DNA from: Pseudomonadota bacterium
GTDB taxonomy: Bacteria > Pseudomonadota > Alphaproteobacteria > Acetobacterales > Acetobacteraceae
Reading direction: 5' to 3'
Length of the DNA: 64,000 bases
NCBI GenBank assembly: GCA_021826225.1
Contig: JAKBAV010000001.1
Coordinates: 1 to 64,000 of the forward strand
Position numbers and translations under genes: made by a program. Below are positions 46,532 through 55,785 of this stretch, in pieces. The notes under the pieces were generated by a model, which was not told the DNA's origin, ran no database searches, and saw nothing but the letters and a program-made list of their open reading frames with translations. Position 1 is the stretch's first letter. Every line of letters begins with the position of its first letter.

Positions 46532-47105
46532 CACAGCAGATCAGGAAGTGAACAATAAGAGACCGGCATTATTTCTGGACCGCGATGGAACCTTGAATGT
46601 CGAAAAGAATCACCTGTATCGAAGCGCCGACTGGGAGTGGATCCCCGGCGCACCGGAGGCAATCCGCCAGATCAACGCCATGGGTTGGCTGGCGATTGTC
46701 GTGACCAATCAGTCCGGCGTGGCGCGCGGCTATTACCGGGAGGCGGATGTCAACGCGCTGCACCGCCATGTCGATGGTCTGCTGGCTGCGGCTAGCGCGA
46801 AAATTGACGCCTATTATATATGCCCGCATCATCCGGATGCTGGCGCCATGGGCGACTGCGATTGCCGCAAGCCGCAGCCGGGCATGCTGCTCCGCGCCGC
46901 GCGCGAGCACCAGATCGATCTCGCCAGTTCCTTCATGATCGGTGACAAGATGACCGACGTTGAAGCAGCAAGGCGTGCCGGTGTCAGGCCGGTTCTTGTG
47001 GCGACAGGATACGGCGCAGCTGAAGCTGAGGCTCTTTCACTCGGCATCGCGCGGGCTGAGAATGTACTGGCGGCGGTTGATATGATCAGGAGGCAGTGGC
47101 ATTGA
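46524..47105 (+). CDS. gmhB: D-glycero-D-manno-heptose 1,7-bisphosphate 7-phosphatase
   Basis: The 193-residue HAD-family phosphatase has FLDRDGTLN (nucleophile Asp), TNQSGVARG near residue 65 and the zinc-binding CPHHPDAGAMGDCDCRKP loop near residue 98, plus GDKMTDVEAA. These are the marks of GmhB. It removes the 7-phosphate before nucleotide activation. It overlaps the previous gene by 8 bp. All four GDP-heptose genes are therefore present in this operon. Confidence 0.92.
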   Translation: MSNTADQEVNNKRPALFLDRDGTLNVEKNHLYRSADWEWIPGAPEAIRQINAMGWLAIVVTNQSGVARGYYREADVNALHRHVDGLLAAASAKIDAYYICPHHPDAGAMGDCDCRKPQPGMLLRAAREHQIDLASSFMIGDKMTDVEAARRAGVRPVLVATGYGAAEAEALSLGIARAENVLAAVDMIRRQWH

Positions 47106-48028
47106 GTGGCCGGCGCCTGATCTCGCTACTGCTGCCGACGCGTAAACGTCCGGAATTGGCGCGCCGGTTTCTGCGCAGTGTTTTGACGACGGCGCAATAT
47201 CCTGAATCCGTCGAGATCATACTCTATGCTGATGAGGACGATGCAGAAAGTCATGATCTAGACTGCACCGGCCTCACTATCCTGCGGATCATCGGACCAC
47301 GGCAGTCTATGGGTGGCTATAATACCGCCTGCCTGGCACAGGCCAGCGGAGATATCATAGCGCTGATGAATGACGACGTCGTGATTCGCACCACCGGTTG
47401 GGATGAAGCACTGCGGCAACTCGATGCCTTGGTTCCGGACAAAGTATATCTCATTTATGGCAATGATATGTTCAAGGGGAAGACGCTTTGCACGTTTCCT
47501 ATCCTATCTCGTCGGACATGCGAAATATTGCGTGAGCCTTATCATCACGCCTATCGTGGCGCGTTCATCGACTATCACCTTATGGATATTTTTAAGCGCC
47601 TCGAACATAGCGGTTATCGGCGCCTGTTCTATCTGCCGGACATCGCGTTTGAGCATCTGCATTATCGCGCAGGCAAAGCGGATTTCGACGAGACATATGG
47701 GCAGCGTGGCCGGTTCGATGACGATATGATATTTGTCAGCCTGGCCCAGCTCCGCACCGCCTCTATGGCACTGCTTTCCAGCGCAATCGAGGGCACATAT
47801 GACGAGAAAAATTCTGACGCATTGTCTGCATTGCCAGTCTTCACCCCCGTGCCACGGCCAACTTCACCCATCTACGCCCTATCGCTGTTCACGCGTGAAT
47901 TTCTTCTCGACTGTGCACTGCCGGGGCGTTGGCGTTTTTTTTTATGGTGGTGGTTCAACGCACGTTATCTGACAAATGGTTTGCAAAATGGCATACGTCT
48001 CAACTCAAAAACCATGGCGGGGGATTGA
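47102..48028 (+). CDS. Family 2-like glycosyltransferase
   Basis: The 308-residue protein has a GT-A fold start (LISLLLPTRKRPELARRFLRSV) and a DxD-like motif in IIALMNDDVVIRTTGW, with later EHLHYRAGKAD. It would transfer a sugar in the cytoplasm to the growing glycan. I prefer the TTG at 47102, with AGGAGG 9 bp upstream, over the GTG at 47096 (3 bp spacing). The product has a hydrophobic, Trp-rich stretch near the C-terminus (WWWFNARYL), suggesting membrane contact. Donor and acceptor are unknown. Confidence 0.8.
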   Translation: MSGRRLISLLLPTRKRPELARRFLRSVLTTAQYPESVEIILYADEDDAESHDLDCTGLTILRIIGPRQSMGGYNTACLAQASGDIIALMNDDVVIRTTGWDEALRQLDALVPDKVYLIYGNDMFKGKTLCTFPILSRRTCEILREPYHHAYRGAFIDYHLMDIFKRLEHSGYRRLFYLPDIAFEHLHYRAGKADFDETYGQRGRFDDDMIFVSLAQLRTASMALLSSAIEGTYDEKNSDALSALPVFTPVPRPTSPIYALSLFTREFLLDCALPGRWRFFLWWWFNARYLTNGLQNGIRLNSKTMAGD

Positions 48029-48035
48029 AAAGCAT

Positions 48036-48842
48036 ATGGAAAAGCCCAGTATTCTCCGCTTTGTATCTGATGTTATGAAGCACCGCGAAATGATAATTGC
48101 GCTTTCCACGCGCGATCTGCAGAGCCGCTATGCCGGCACGCTCGGCGGTATGGTCTGGGCATTCGTCCACCCTATCGCAGCAGTTTGTATTTTCTATTTC
48201 GTTTTCGCGGTGGGCTTCCGTGCGCATGGCCCGAATAATATTCCATTTATTCTGTGGTTCGTATGCGGTCTCGCGCCGTGGTATTTCTTCAACGATACGC
48301 TGCAGATCATCACCAACGCGATAACGGCGAATGCCTATCTCGTAACAAAAACAGTATTTCCCACAGAAATACTGCCACTTGTCTACATCATATCAGGTCT
48401 TTTTCCGCATTTCGTATTTCTTGTTCTTCTGGGCATAATGATGAGTGTGTTCCATGTGCCGTTCTCCGCGGATCGCGTAATGGTGCTGTATTATCTGGGC
48501 TGTATGATCACGCTCCTGCTCGGCCTCGGGTGGCTGCTTTCGGCATTACAGGTATTCTACCGCGACATCGGCCAGGCACTAACCATCTTCCTCAACATGT
48601 GGTTCTGGATGACGCCGATCGTATGGGTACAGAATATCGTGCCGCCCGCCTATCAGGGCATTCTAGCTTCTAATCCCATCTACTACATCGTGCAGGGTTA
48701 TCGCGGCATGATGATCTATAAATCACCCATATGGCCGACGCTCCACGAGACTGTGATGTTCTGGAGCCTGACCATCGGCATATTGCTCATGGGCGCTTTC
48801 GTATTCCAGCGGCTTCGGCCGGAGTTTGCCGATGTCATTTAA
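48036..48842 (+). CDS. wzm: ABC-2 polysaccharide export permease
   Basis: The 268-residue inner-membrane protein has about six hydrophobic segments and typical ABC-2/Wzm features (LSTRDLQSRYAGTLGGMVWAFVHPIAAVCIFYFVFAVGF; LASNPIYYIVQGYRGMM). With the ATPase encoded next it forms an ABC exporter for lipid-linked O-antigen, capsule or teichoic-type glycans. The ATG at 48036 follows the glycosyltransferase stop by 7 bp. The gene ends 11 bp inside the ATPase gene. Confidence 0.92.
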   Translation: MEKPSILRFVSDVMKHREMIIALSTRDLQSRYAGTLGGMVWAFVHPIAAVCIFYFVFAVGFRAHGPNNIPFILWFVCGLAPWYFFNDTLQIITNAITANAYLVTKTVFPTEILPLVYIISGLFPHFVFLVLLGIMMSVFHVPFSADRVMVLYYLGCMITLLLGLGWLLSALQVFYRDIGQALTIFLNMWFWMTPIVWVQNIVPPAYQGILASNPIYYIVQGYRGMMIYKSPIWPTLHETVMFWSLTIGILLMGAFVFQRLRPEFADVI

Positions 48843-50232
48843 TCAGAACACAGATGCCGGTATTGCCATTTCGGTTTCTGGCGTGTCTAAAAAGTTCAAA
48901 CTATTTTCGTCAAACCAGGAGCGCGTCATTGAGGCGCTCCACCCGCTGCGCCGGCGTCTTCATCGCGAATTCTGGGCGGTTAAAAACGTCTCAATCGACA
49001 TTCATCGCGGCGAGATCGTAGGCATTCTGGGGAAAAACGGCTCCGGCAAATCCACGCTATTGCAGATGATCTGCGAGGTTATGAAGCCAACAGCTGGTAC
49101 GATAAAATCTGCCGGCCGCATCTCCGCGCTGCTCGAACTCGGCGCAGGCTTCAACCCGGAATTTACCGGGCGAGAAAACGTCCTGCTCAATGGCGCCATA
49201 ATGGGATTTTCCCGCCAGGAGATGGTACGCCGGCTACCGGCTATCGAGACCTTTGCCGATATTGGTGATTTTTTTTACCAGCCGGTCAAGACCTATTCAT
49301 CAGGCATGTTCGTGCGTGTGGCTTTCGCCGCCGCCATCCATATAGACCCAGAGATATTGGTTGTCGACGAAGCACTGAGCGTCGGCGATACAAAGTTTCA
49401 GCACCGCTGCTTTCAGCGCATCCGGGAGTTTATGGAACAGGGAAAGACCATCCTCGTCGTCTCTCATAGTACCGATACGCTATTGCGTATCTGCAGCCGC
49501 GGTATCGTTATGAATAGCGGCGCGGTTGAATTTGCGGGCCCGATTGCAGAGGCCGTGAACTACTACCAAAATCTTCTTTTCGGCGCGGTTGTTGAAAAAA
49601 TCGACCAGTATGGGCCGCCTGCGGATAAGCCCGGCATAACCGATGCAGCGATTTCCGTAGAGAGTGGGGTATTGACGGGGGCATGGGATGGCCGAGATCA
49701 TGTCCCGGATAAGCCGAATTATAACCCCCATGAGGTTCGTCTGGGCAACCGGGCCGCCTCTATTGTGGGCTTCGATATAATTGCGAATGGGCAGGTCAAT
49801 CCGGCAGAAATACCAATGCGCGCAGAGACTGATCTGGTCATCAACATCCGCTTTGATGTAGATATTCCCTGCGCGTCGATCGGCTTCGCGATCGTCACCG
49901 TCGATGGAACTTATATTTTCGGCACTAATCTGTTCATGCTACAGTTGCCACTGATAAACGCAAAGGCCGGGGAGTATTATGCCGTGCGCTTTCGCTTTGT
50001 CTCGACGGTCGCGGGTGGAGATTATTTTCTCAACATCGGATCGAATCAGATAATAAATGGAACCGATCAATATCTGGATATCCGCCGGTCAGTAGCCCAT
50101 ATAAAATTTGCCTACACACCCGGAGTCACGGGATTCATCAACCTTGCACCTGAAACGCTTGTTACCTGCATGTCGAGTGCGTCTGATGAGGCAGATCCGC
50201 TCATCTTTTCCGCTGAAATCCCGGTATACTGA
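48832..50232 (+). CDS. wzt: ABC polysaccharide export ATPase with C-terminal glycan-binding region
   Basis: The 466-residue protein has an N-terminal ATPase: Walker A GKNGSGKST at residues 67-75, signature YSSGMFVRVAFA and Walker B EILVVDEALSVGD. Residues about 270-466 form a beta-sandwich Wzt C-terminal domain (RLGNRAASIVGFDII; YAVRFRFVSTVAGGDYFLNIG). In Wzt proteins of this type the C-terminal domain reads the terminal modification of the glycan before export. The next gene encodes a sulfotransferase, which is a candidate for that modification. ATG at 48832 has GGAG 7 bp upstream. Confidence 0.93.
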   Translation: MSFNQNTDAGIAISVSGVSKKFKLFSSNQERVIEALHPLRRRLHREFWAVKNVSIDIHRGEIVGILGKNGSGKSTLLQMICEVMKPTAGTIKSAGRISALLELGAGFNPEFTGRENVLLNGAIMGFSRQEMVRRLPAIETFADIGDFFYQPVKTYSSGMFVRVAFAAAIHIDPEILVVDEALSVGDTKFQHRCFQRIREFMEQGKTILVVSHSTDTLLRICSRGIVMNSGAVEFAGPIAEAVNYYQNLLFGAVVEKIDQYGPPADKPGITDAAISVESGVLTGAWDGRDHVPDKPNYNPHEVRLGNRAASIVGFDIIANGQVNPAEIPMRAETDLVINIRFDVDIPCASIGFAIVTVDGTYIFGTNLFMLQLPLINAKAGEYYAVRFRFVSTVAGGDYFLNIGSNQIINGTDQYLDIRRSVAHIKFAYTPGVTGFINLAPETLVTCMSSASDEADPLIFSAEIPVY

Positions 50233-52373
50233 TGCGCGAAATATTCTTTGAACTCGCCTCGTTGGAGGATTTTCTGAGGAGACTTAACCCATTATGGATA
50301 AATAATGAGTTTTCCCCGCAAATTTTAGGAGACAACGAACTGGCTCGGGAAATTTCCAGGGTGGCAACACAAAACAACATCGCACTGCACAGTGATGATC
50401 TCTTGGTTGCAAGTGGTAAAACGCCTCTTATAATTCTGACCGAGGAAAACGGTGCGGCACTACACCTTGAGCTGATGTCCTATCTGTCGATTTCTGACGT
50501 GGTCATAGTTGCCCCCGTTACCGATTGGCATTTCAGCAAGCGGCCACTTTTTCTTCTTTCAATCCCAAAATCCGGGACGCATCTTCTCTACGAGCTGGCC
50601 GGTGCTTTAGGCTTTAATCCCGGAGTCGATCTGCCGGAATTTCCGCAGGGGAAAACCTGGTACTGCGTGGAATATGAAAATTCTCACACTGAAGCATCTG
50701 ATTTCTTTATTGATACGGTACGTCGTTCACCATTCGGAAATCGGCATCACAGCTTCATGCGGTCACCGGCGATCTTCATATACCGTCATCCGCTCGACAT
50801 ACTTGTGTCCGAGGCACATTATTATCACCTTGACGGGAAGACGGCATTCGCAGGATGGTTTGATGGGCTTGATTTTTCGTCCCGGGTTGATCGGTTATTG
50901 AATGATGGCAGAATTTTGCTTCCATTCCGAGATCGTATAAGAAAATTTCTGCCATGGCTTGAGTTTCCGAATGTCATAAATTTGTCTTTTGAAGAACTGG
51001 TCGGTGCAGCGGGAGGAGGAAGCGACACAGAGCAGCGGGATCTTATATGGTCTCTTCTGTTAAAACTACAGGTGCCGGGAAATCCGGATGATGTTTGTGC
51101 GAAACTGTTCAATTGTAATGCTGCGACCTTTCGCGCAGGGCAGATTGGGAGCTATCGAAAAGAACTTTCTTCGGAAAACATTGAAAGCTTCGCCCGGCAG
51201 AACCATGATATCCTTGTTGAGCTTGGTTTCAATGTAAATGGAGAGGCAATGTTGCCTTCGCATAGGCAGCGGCATAGAGCACAGCGGCTCTCCTATTCAA
51301 ATCACGACTATCACGATAATCCGATTAAGCTAGAATCTGGATTTCTTGGATGCAACTTGGTCCGATATGCTGGAAGAATTTATGCTTTGCCAATCAATGC
51401 CGGCGCATTGCATATGGCGCAACTTTCACCAGAGTTTTTGGCGGCATTGCCCTCCGCGGCTACCCTTTGCGAATTGAAGACGCTTCTTTTAATAGGTCTT
51501 GAAGGTCTCGACCAGCGGCTGAATGCCCTGCATAAATTGGGCGATGCCCTGTCTGGCAGGGAAGCGCTGGAGGGTTTCATTCCCTTCTGGAATCATGCAA
51601 ATGCTCCTTGCCTTGTAGAAGAATATAAAGGTAACAATATAGTATTCTTCAACAATAGATTTTACGGAATACGCCAGTCTTTGGGGGAGGTCGATCTCAC
51701 AAAGAATCTCGATACTACATTGTCGTCCTATTCTATGGACGATGTCATGGTTGGCTATCATATCTTGGAGATAAGAGATCAGATTGACCGGATTTCTTCG
51801 CACTCCAGGCTAAAGCAGTGGATTCTACGGACGAACGGCCAAAAAGATGTCAAATATTGTCAGGACAAAGATAGCTCAGCCCAGGCGCTACAATGGCTTA
51901 GTTTCCAAAATTCCAGGGCGGTTGAGCAACTCGGAGCGCTGGAGAGCGAATTGCGCGAAGCAAGAACCGCATTTGAGAATCGGTCCGTTGCCGTAGACAT
52001 TAAAGTAGTGGACATTGATCGACAGCTTTTAGAAAAAATCAGTCTGACTGATGATACGCTAATACAGCTAAGAGTGGAGTCTGAACGGAATTTTTTGAGG
52101 TTAAGTCATATTGTGGATGATTCTGTCGTTTCAAACTCAGCAAGGTTAGAGGAGGTTCTGGCCGATCAGGCGAATCGGCAGGAATGCTTTATGGTGGAGC
52201 TGAGAAAATCTATCGATTCGGCACATGAGGAAATGCAGATCACCCTCCTGTCGGTTCTAGCACAACAACAATCGGAGTTGGATCGTCAGGCTAAACTGAT
52301 TGCAGCCATGAAAAATACCTGGCTGCTTCGTCTGGTGCATCATGTGCGGCACTTTATGGAACGAAAGAGATGA
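50232..52373 (+). CDS. Sulfotransferase domain with repeats and C-terminal coiled coil
   Basis: The 713-residue protein has three parts. Residues about 100-340 are a PAPS-dependent sulfotransferase: 5'-phosphosulfate loop SIPKSGTHLLYEL (110-122) and 3'-phosphate motif FIYRHPLDILVS, with Arg185 and Ser193. Residues 366-490 hold two copies of a short module (LGCNLVRYAGRIYALP and KGNNIVFFNNRFYGI). Residues about 560-692 form a long predicted coiled coil, ending in a basic, amphipathic tail (WLLRLVHHVRHFMERKR). The gene overlaps wzt (TGATG) and the next glycosyltransferase (ATGA). The order and the Wzt C-terminal domain suggest a chain-capping role, as WbdD does with methyl and phosphate. This part is inference. 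The gene is AT-richer than its upstream neighbours. Confidence 0.78.
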   Translation: MREIFFELASLEDFLRRLNPLWINNEFSPQILGDNELAREISRVATQNNIALHSDDLLVASGKTPLIILTEENGAALHLELMSYLSISDVVIVAPVTDWHFSKRPLFLLSIPKSGTHLLYELAGALGFNPGVDLPEFPQGKTWYCVEYENSHTEASDFFIDTVRRSPFGNRHHSFMRSPAIFIYRHPLDILVSEAHYYHLDGKTAFAGWFDGLDFSSRVDRLLNDGRILLPFRDRIRKFLPWLEFPNVINLSFEELVGAAGGGSDTEQRDLIWSLLLKLQVPGNPDDVCAKLFNCNAATFRAGQIGSYRKELSSENIESFARQNHDILVELGFNVNGEAMLPSHRQRHRAQRLSYSNHDYHDNPIKLESGFLGCNLVRYAGRIYALPINAGALHMAQLSPEFLAALPSAATLCELKTLLLIGLEGLDQRLNALHKLGDALSGREALEGFIPFWNHANAPCLVEEYKGNNIVFFNNRFYGIRQSLGEVDLTKNLDTTLSSYSMDDVMVGYHILEIRDQIDRISSHSRLKQWILRTNGQKDVKYCQDKDSSAQALQWLSFQNSRAVEQLGALESELREARTAFENRSVAVDIKVVDIDRQLLEKISLTDDTLIQLRVESERNFLRLSHIVDDSVVSNSARLEEVLADQANRQECFMVELRKSIDSAHEEMQITLLSVLAQQQSELDRQAKLIAAMKNTWLLRLVHHVRHFMERKR

Positions 52374-54526
52374 CACAGAGACCCTTATCTGTTGCGGTTC
52401 CTTGGAGCTTAAGTCATTATATTCCCTTGAATGGTTTTCACCCACTCTATCAGTCATTATTCGACCATCGGCCCGATAATATTACGATGAGCGCTTGGGA
52501 TAACACCGAGTTGTCCAATGCATTGCGTGGTGATGGTCGTTTTCGTAAAGAATTGTTGGCACATGTGATGCAGGAGCAAAATAGGTATAAATCTGAATTC
52601 GAGTCACTCCTGGCGCTAAAATATACGGATGCTTTTTTTGTACCAAACATCGCTCTGACATCTCTATTGCCTGGCGATATCGAATTTCATCATACCGCTC
52701 CGTTCCCGAGCATGATTCGTCCTTTTATATTTCATTGCGAATCATTTGCACCCATTTTTTTCCCCTTCATGCAGCAAGGTAGTGGAAATATCGATAATGT
52801 TGAGGCTTTGCGAGAACATTACGGAAAAATATTTTCAAATCCATTATGCCTGGGCATATTTTCACACATACCACATACACTTGAGGAAATAAAAAAATTC
52901 TTCGGATCCCCCGACATCAATGCGAAGCTATATCCATCCCGCATCGGCCTCACCCCACGCGCATCAAAACTGTCGGATGACGTAAAAGTAAGGCAGCTTC
53001 GAGCGCCGAGATTCTTGTTTATAAACTCGGCCAATCAAAACCCAGAAAATTTCATTCATCGCGGCGGTCATATAATTTTGCGGTTCTGGTTCAAATTCAA
53101 TGCTCGATTTCCAGGTGCGAAGCTTTACCTGCGGTGTAGGCGTCCTACGGATGAAATTCTTTCCGAACTCGGCGTCGATCTCACTCATCTGCGCCGAGAA
53201 GAATCGCAGAGTATCATATGGATTCAGGATTTTATCGGAAGCAATGAGTTAGATCGCCTCATGTTCCATGTTCATTTCTTTCTCCTTCCCAGCGCGTCTC
53301 TGCATTCCGTATCAATAATGCAGGCGATGGCCAACGGCGCCGTACCAGTCGTTTCTGATACAGTCGGAACAAATCAGTATGTTACGCATGGGCACGATGG
53401 TATCGTATTGAATGGCGTTCACGCGAATAATTGGAAAGCTGATGCTGATACGAATATATTGATAGATCGCTTTCACCGAAATCTGGATCTAGAAGATAGT
53501 CTAGTACAGCAAATTGAAGAAAATATAATTCGGCTGATTGATGTGCCGCAAGAATTCAACGCAATCCGTTTGCGCGCAATGGTATCAGCCGGGACGAAAT
53601 TTTCAGGTGAAGAATTCAGCCAAGACTTCTGGAACCAGGTGCGGTCTCTTTGGGATCGCTATGGATGTCAAAAATATCAATACGATAATGCCTATAAGTT
53701 GATCCCCCCTCTGGAGCATTGCCTGGTGGATACGGCGGACTGGCCGCGGATATTTGAGAGCGTACCACAGCCAATGACCAGAATTTACACTGGGCGAGGG
53801 CGTGTCACGGAATTGGCCGGCGCCTTCGTGTACTCTGCGGGAAATGCAAAAGTCGGGCTGCATGACTGGTGCGTTGCGGCTGAATACTATAAATCTGGTG
53901 CGCCCGCCCTCCGCTATGTCAATGACATAAGCGAACTGGGCGGAAAATACCTCACGGAGAGTCGGGTGCTGGCCTCCCACTCATTTGCCACGTATCTGTC
54001 TGTATTGCTGTTTCCGTACCCCCGCCTCCACCGTTTTGTAGCGCGGCTGCACAAGAAATTCCGAAAGTTTATGAACTCATATGGTATTCGGAATGAAGAA
54101 GGACATATAGACATTCAGCTTGTCGCGCAGAATATATCTGGAATGAATGTGGTCCGCGCTCAAGATCACTATTATGCGATCCCACAGGATGGCGGTGCAT
54201 TTTCTGAGGAAAAAGCGAATAGCGGAGGATATCGCCTGTGTTTTAAAGCCAGTACGCTACGGCGTGTTCTAGGAAAAATCATGGAATACGAGGCGGCCCA
54301 GGGTCCTATCTCGCCACAATCCATTGTCGGAGAGGACGCGCCAATTCTGGTTGAGGAGGGGTTTTCAGGATTTAATATCATCAGATATGCGGATAAATTT
54401 TTTGCTGTTCCTCAAGGTGAAGGTACTTTCGAACATCAGCGGGCTCTTGCAGGTGGGTATAGCCATGTTCATGTCGGCATAACACTGGATGATACGAAAC
54501 ATGCAATTTCATCCTACGCAAGATGA
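52370..54526 (+). CDS. GT-B glycosyltransferase with C-terminal repeat modules
   Basis: The 718-residue protein has a GT4-like C-half with the donor-site segment SLHSVSIMQAMANGAVPVVSDTVGTNQYVTHGHDGIVL near residue 310, so a retaining GT-B enzyme is likely. Residues about 585-690 hold two repeat modules, ISGMNVVRAQDHYYAIPQ (589-606) and FSGFNIIRYADKFFAVPQ (665-682), like those of the preceding sulfotransferase protein. The two genes overlap by 4 bp. Base composition is AT-rich for this genome. Donor unknown. Confidence 0.75.
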   Translation: MTQRPLSVAVPWSLSHYIPLNGFHPLYQSLFDHRPDNITMSAWDNTELSNALRGDGRFRKELLAHVMQEQNRYKSEFESLLALKYTDAFFVPNIALTSLLPGDIEFHHTAPFPSMIRPFIFHCESFAPIFFPFMQQGSGNIDNVEALREHYGKIFSNPLCLGIFSHIPHTLEEIKKFFGSPDINAKLYPSRIGLTPRASKLSDDVKVRQLRAPRFLFINSANQNPENFIHRGGHIILRFWFKFNARFPGAKLYLRCRRPTDEILSELGVDLTHLRREESQSIIWIQDFIGSNELDRLMFHVHFFLLPSASLHSVSIMQAMANGAVPVVSDTVGTNQYVTHGHDGIVLNGVHANNWKADADTNILIDRFHRNLDLEDSLVQQIEENIIRLIDVPQEFNAIRLRAMVSAGTKFSGEEFSQDFWNQVRSLWDRYGCQKYQYDNAYKLIPPLEHCLVDTADWPRIFESVPQPMTRIYTGRGRVTELAGAFVYSAGNAKVGLHDWCVAAEYYKSGAPALRYVNDISELGGKYLTESRVLASHSFATYLSVLLFPYPRLHRFVARLHKKFRKFMNSYGIRNEEGHIDIQLVAQNISGMNVVRAQDHYYAIPQDGGAFSEEKANSGGYRLCFKASTLRRVLGKIMEYEAAQGPISPQSIVGEDAPILVEEGFSGFNIIRYADKFFAVPQGEGTFEHQRALAGGYSHVHVGITLDDTKHAISSYAR

Positions 54527-55482
54527 CCGCTTACTTTCCCGCACGCCCGTCGGTTCATCTGTGGATTTACAATCATCCTCTGAGTGGAATCAGTGATCAG
54601 ATCGATTTCTTTTGCGCCATCATGCAGCAATATGGTTACAAACCGTCAGTAGGGCGCAATCCGCGGCATGACGCTCTTAATGTTGTGATAGAGAATTTTT
54701 CAGATGCCACATCGGATATTTTGAGACAATATTGCCGCGAGAGTGGTAAGCGCGTATGTGTCATAATGACCGAGCATATCGATTTTATTGACAATGAAAT
54801 CTACATTCATGGTGACATGATGTGGAATCAGAATGACTATATGCATCCGGCAACACAGGTTTCCCGTATCCGGAGCCTGATGGATTGTGCACCCTATATC
54901 AGAGGTTTTTTTGTTCTGGGGGATCTTCCAGAACTTCTGAATATGGGTATGATGTTGCCCGGAATTACTGTGAGAACGCTGCCATTCCCACAGCTACCCC
55001 CCCCGTCGGATCATGCGGAATGGGCGGAGCTACCAGCGGATCTTGTTTTTACCGGCGCTGTAACACGCTTCCGCGTGGAAATTCTCGAAATCACGAGGAC
55101 AAAGCTGACTGTACATAATCCGGACGGTTTTCTTTCGCGAAAGGCGCGAGATCGCTTCAGCCGCAGCGGCCGTCTGGTGTTAAATATTCCGCAGCGGACT
55201 GACTGGAAATGGCTCTCTTTGATGCGGGTGATGGCGGCGCTGCGATGTGGCCGGGCTACAGTCTCCCTGGGAACGAGGGACCGTTCCGAGATTGCGAAAT
55301 GTTGCATACAGATAGATATAAAAAACCGTGATTTTCTGGCGGAATTGCAGGATATGGTGTCCCGGAGCGGGGAGTTGTTCAAAAAATCATTCGATAATTA
55401 TCATGCCATGGCAGCTGATTTTCAGCTAACGCACATATTCCCTGATGATTTACTGGACTATTGGGCGATTACCGAATTGTGA
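54523..55482 (+). CDS. Uncharacterised protein at the end of the glycan operon
   Basis: I do not recognise this 319-residue protein. It is soluble by sequence, with a beginning HLWIYNHPLSGISDQIDFFCAIM and later SLMRVMAALRCGRATVSLGTRDRSEIA, which vaguely resembles the donor-site region of GT-B glycosyltransferases. The ATG overlaps the preceding stop (ATGA), and composition is AT-rich like its neighbours. A role in building the exported glycan is inferred from position only. Confidence 0.65.
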   Translation: MTAYFPARPSVHLWIYNHPLSGISDQIDFFCAIMQQYGYKPSVGRNPRHDALNVVIENFSDATSDILRQYCRESGKRVCVIMTEHIDFIDNEIYIHGDMMWNQNDYMHPATQVSRIRSLMDCAPYIRGFFVLGDLPELLNMGMMLPGITVRTLPFPQLPPPSDHAEWAELPADLVFTGAVTRFRVEILEITRTKLTVHNPDGFLSRKARDRFSRSGRLVLNIPQRTDWKWLSLMRVMAALRCGRATVSLGTRDRSEIAKCCIQIDIKNRDFLAELQDMVSRSGELFKKSFDNYHAMAADFQLTHIFPDDLLDYWAITEL

Positions 55483-55754
55483 GACAGCGGTTATCGGTAA
55501 CAGACCCGTATATGACCAAGGTGGGCGCAAACTTGCGGTAGATGGCTCAAAGGGGTGGCAATGGTGGTCGGTCACCATAAGCGTGGATTGAAGCGTCTAC
55601 ACTCGGAGTTGGCGTGGCAATCCCAGCCTGAATATGCGTAATCTGGGAACAGCCCAAGAACATCTGCACGGATTTGGCTCCGATGACCTGTATGTTTTTG
55701 GGCTGATCTGGTCTACGGCAGGCCGATTTGCAACAGAGGGCAGGAGGCTATAAC
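55483..55754. other. 272-bp gap after the glycan operon
   Basis: No gene, hairpin terminator or clear mobile-element remnant was seen after the last glycan gene. All frames are broken by stops. The right end is the terminator of the leftward tRNA gene. Together with the tRNA this gap could be a past insertion boundary. Confidence 0.4.
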
Positions 55755-55778
55755 GAAAAAATCCCAGGAAACCTGGGC
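55755..55778 (-). terminator. Intrinsic terminator of tRNA-Gly
   Basis: On the minus strand CCCAGG-TTT-CCTGGG is followed by ATTTTTTC. It lies just downstream of the leftward tRNA-Gly gene and is a classical Rho-independent terminator. Confidence 0.88.
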
Positions 55779-55785
55779 TTTCCAC

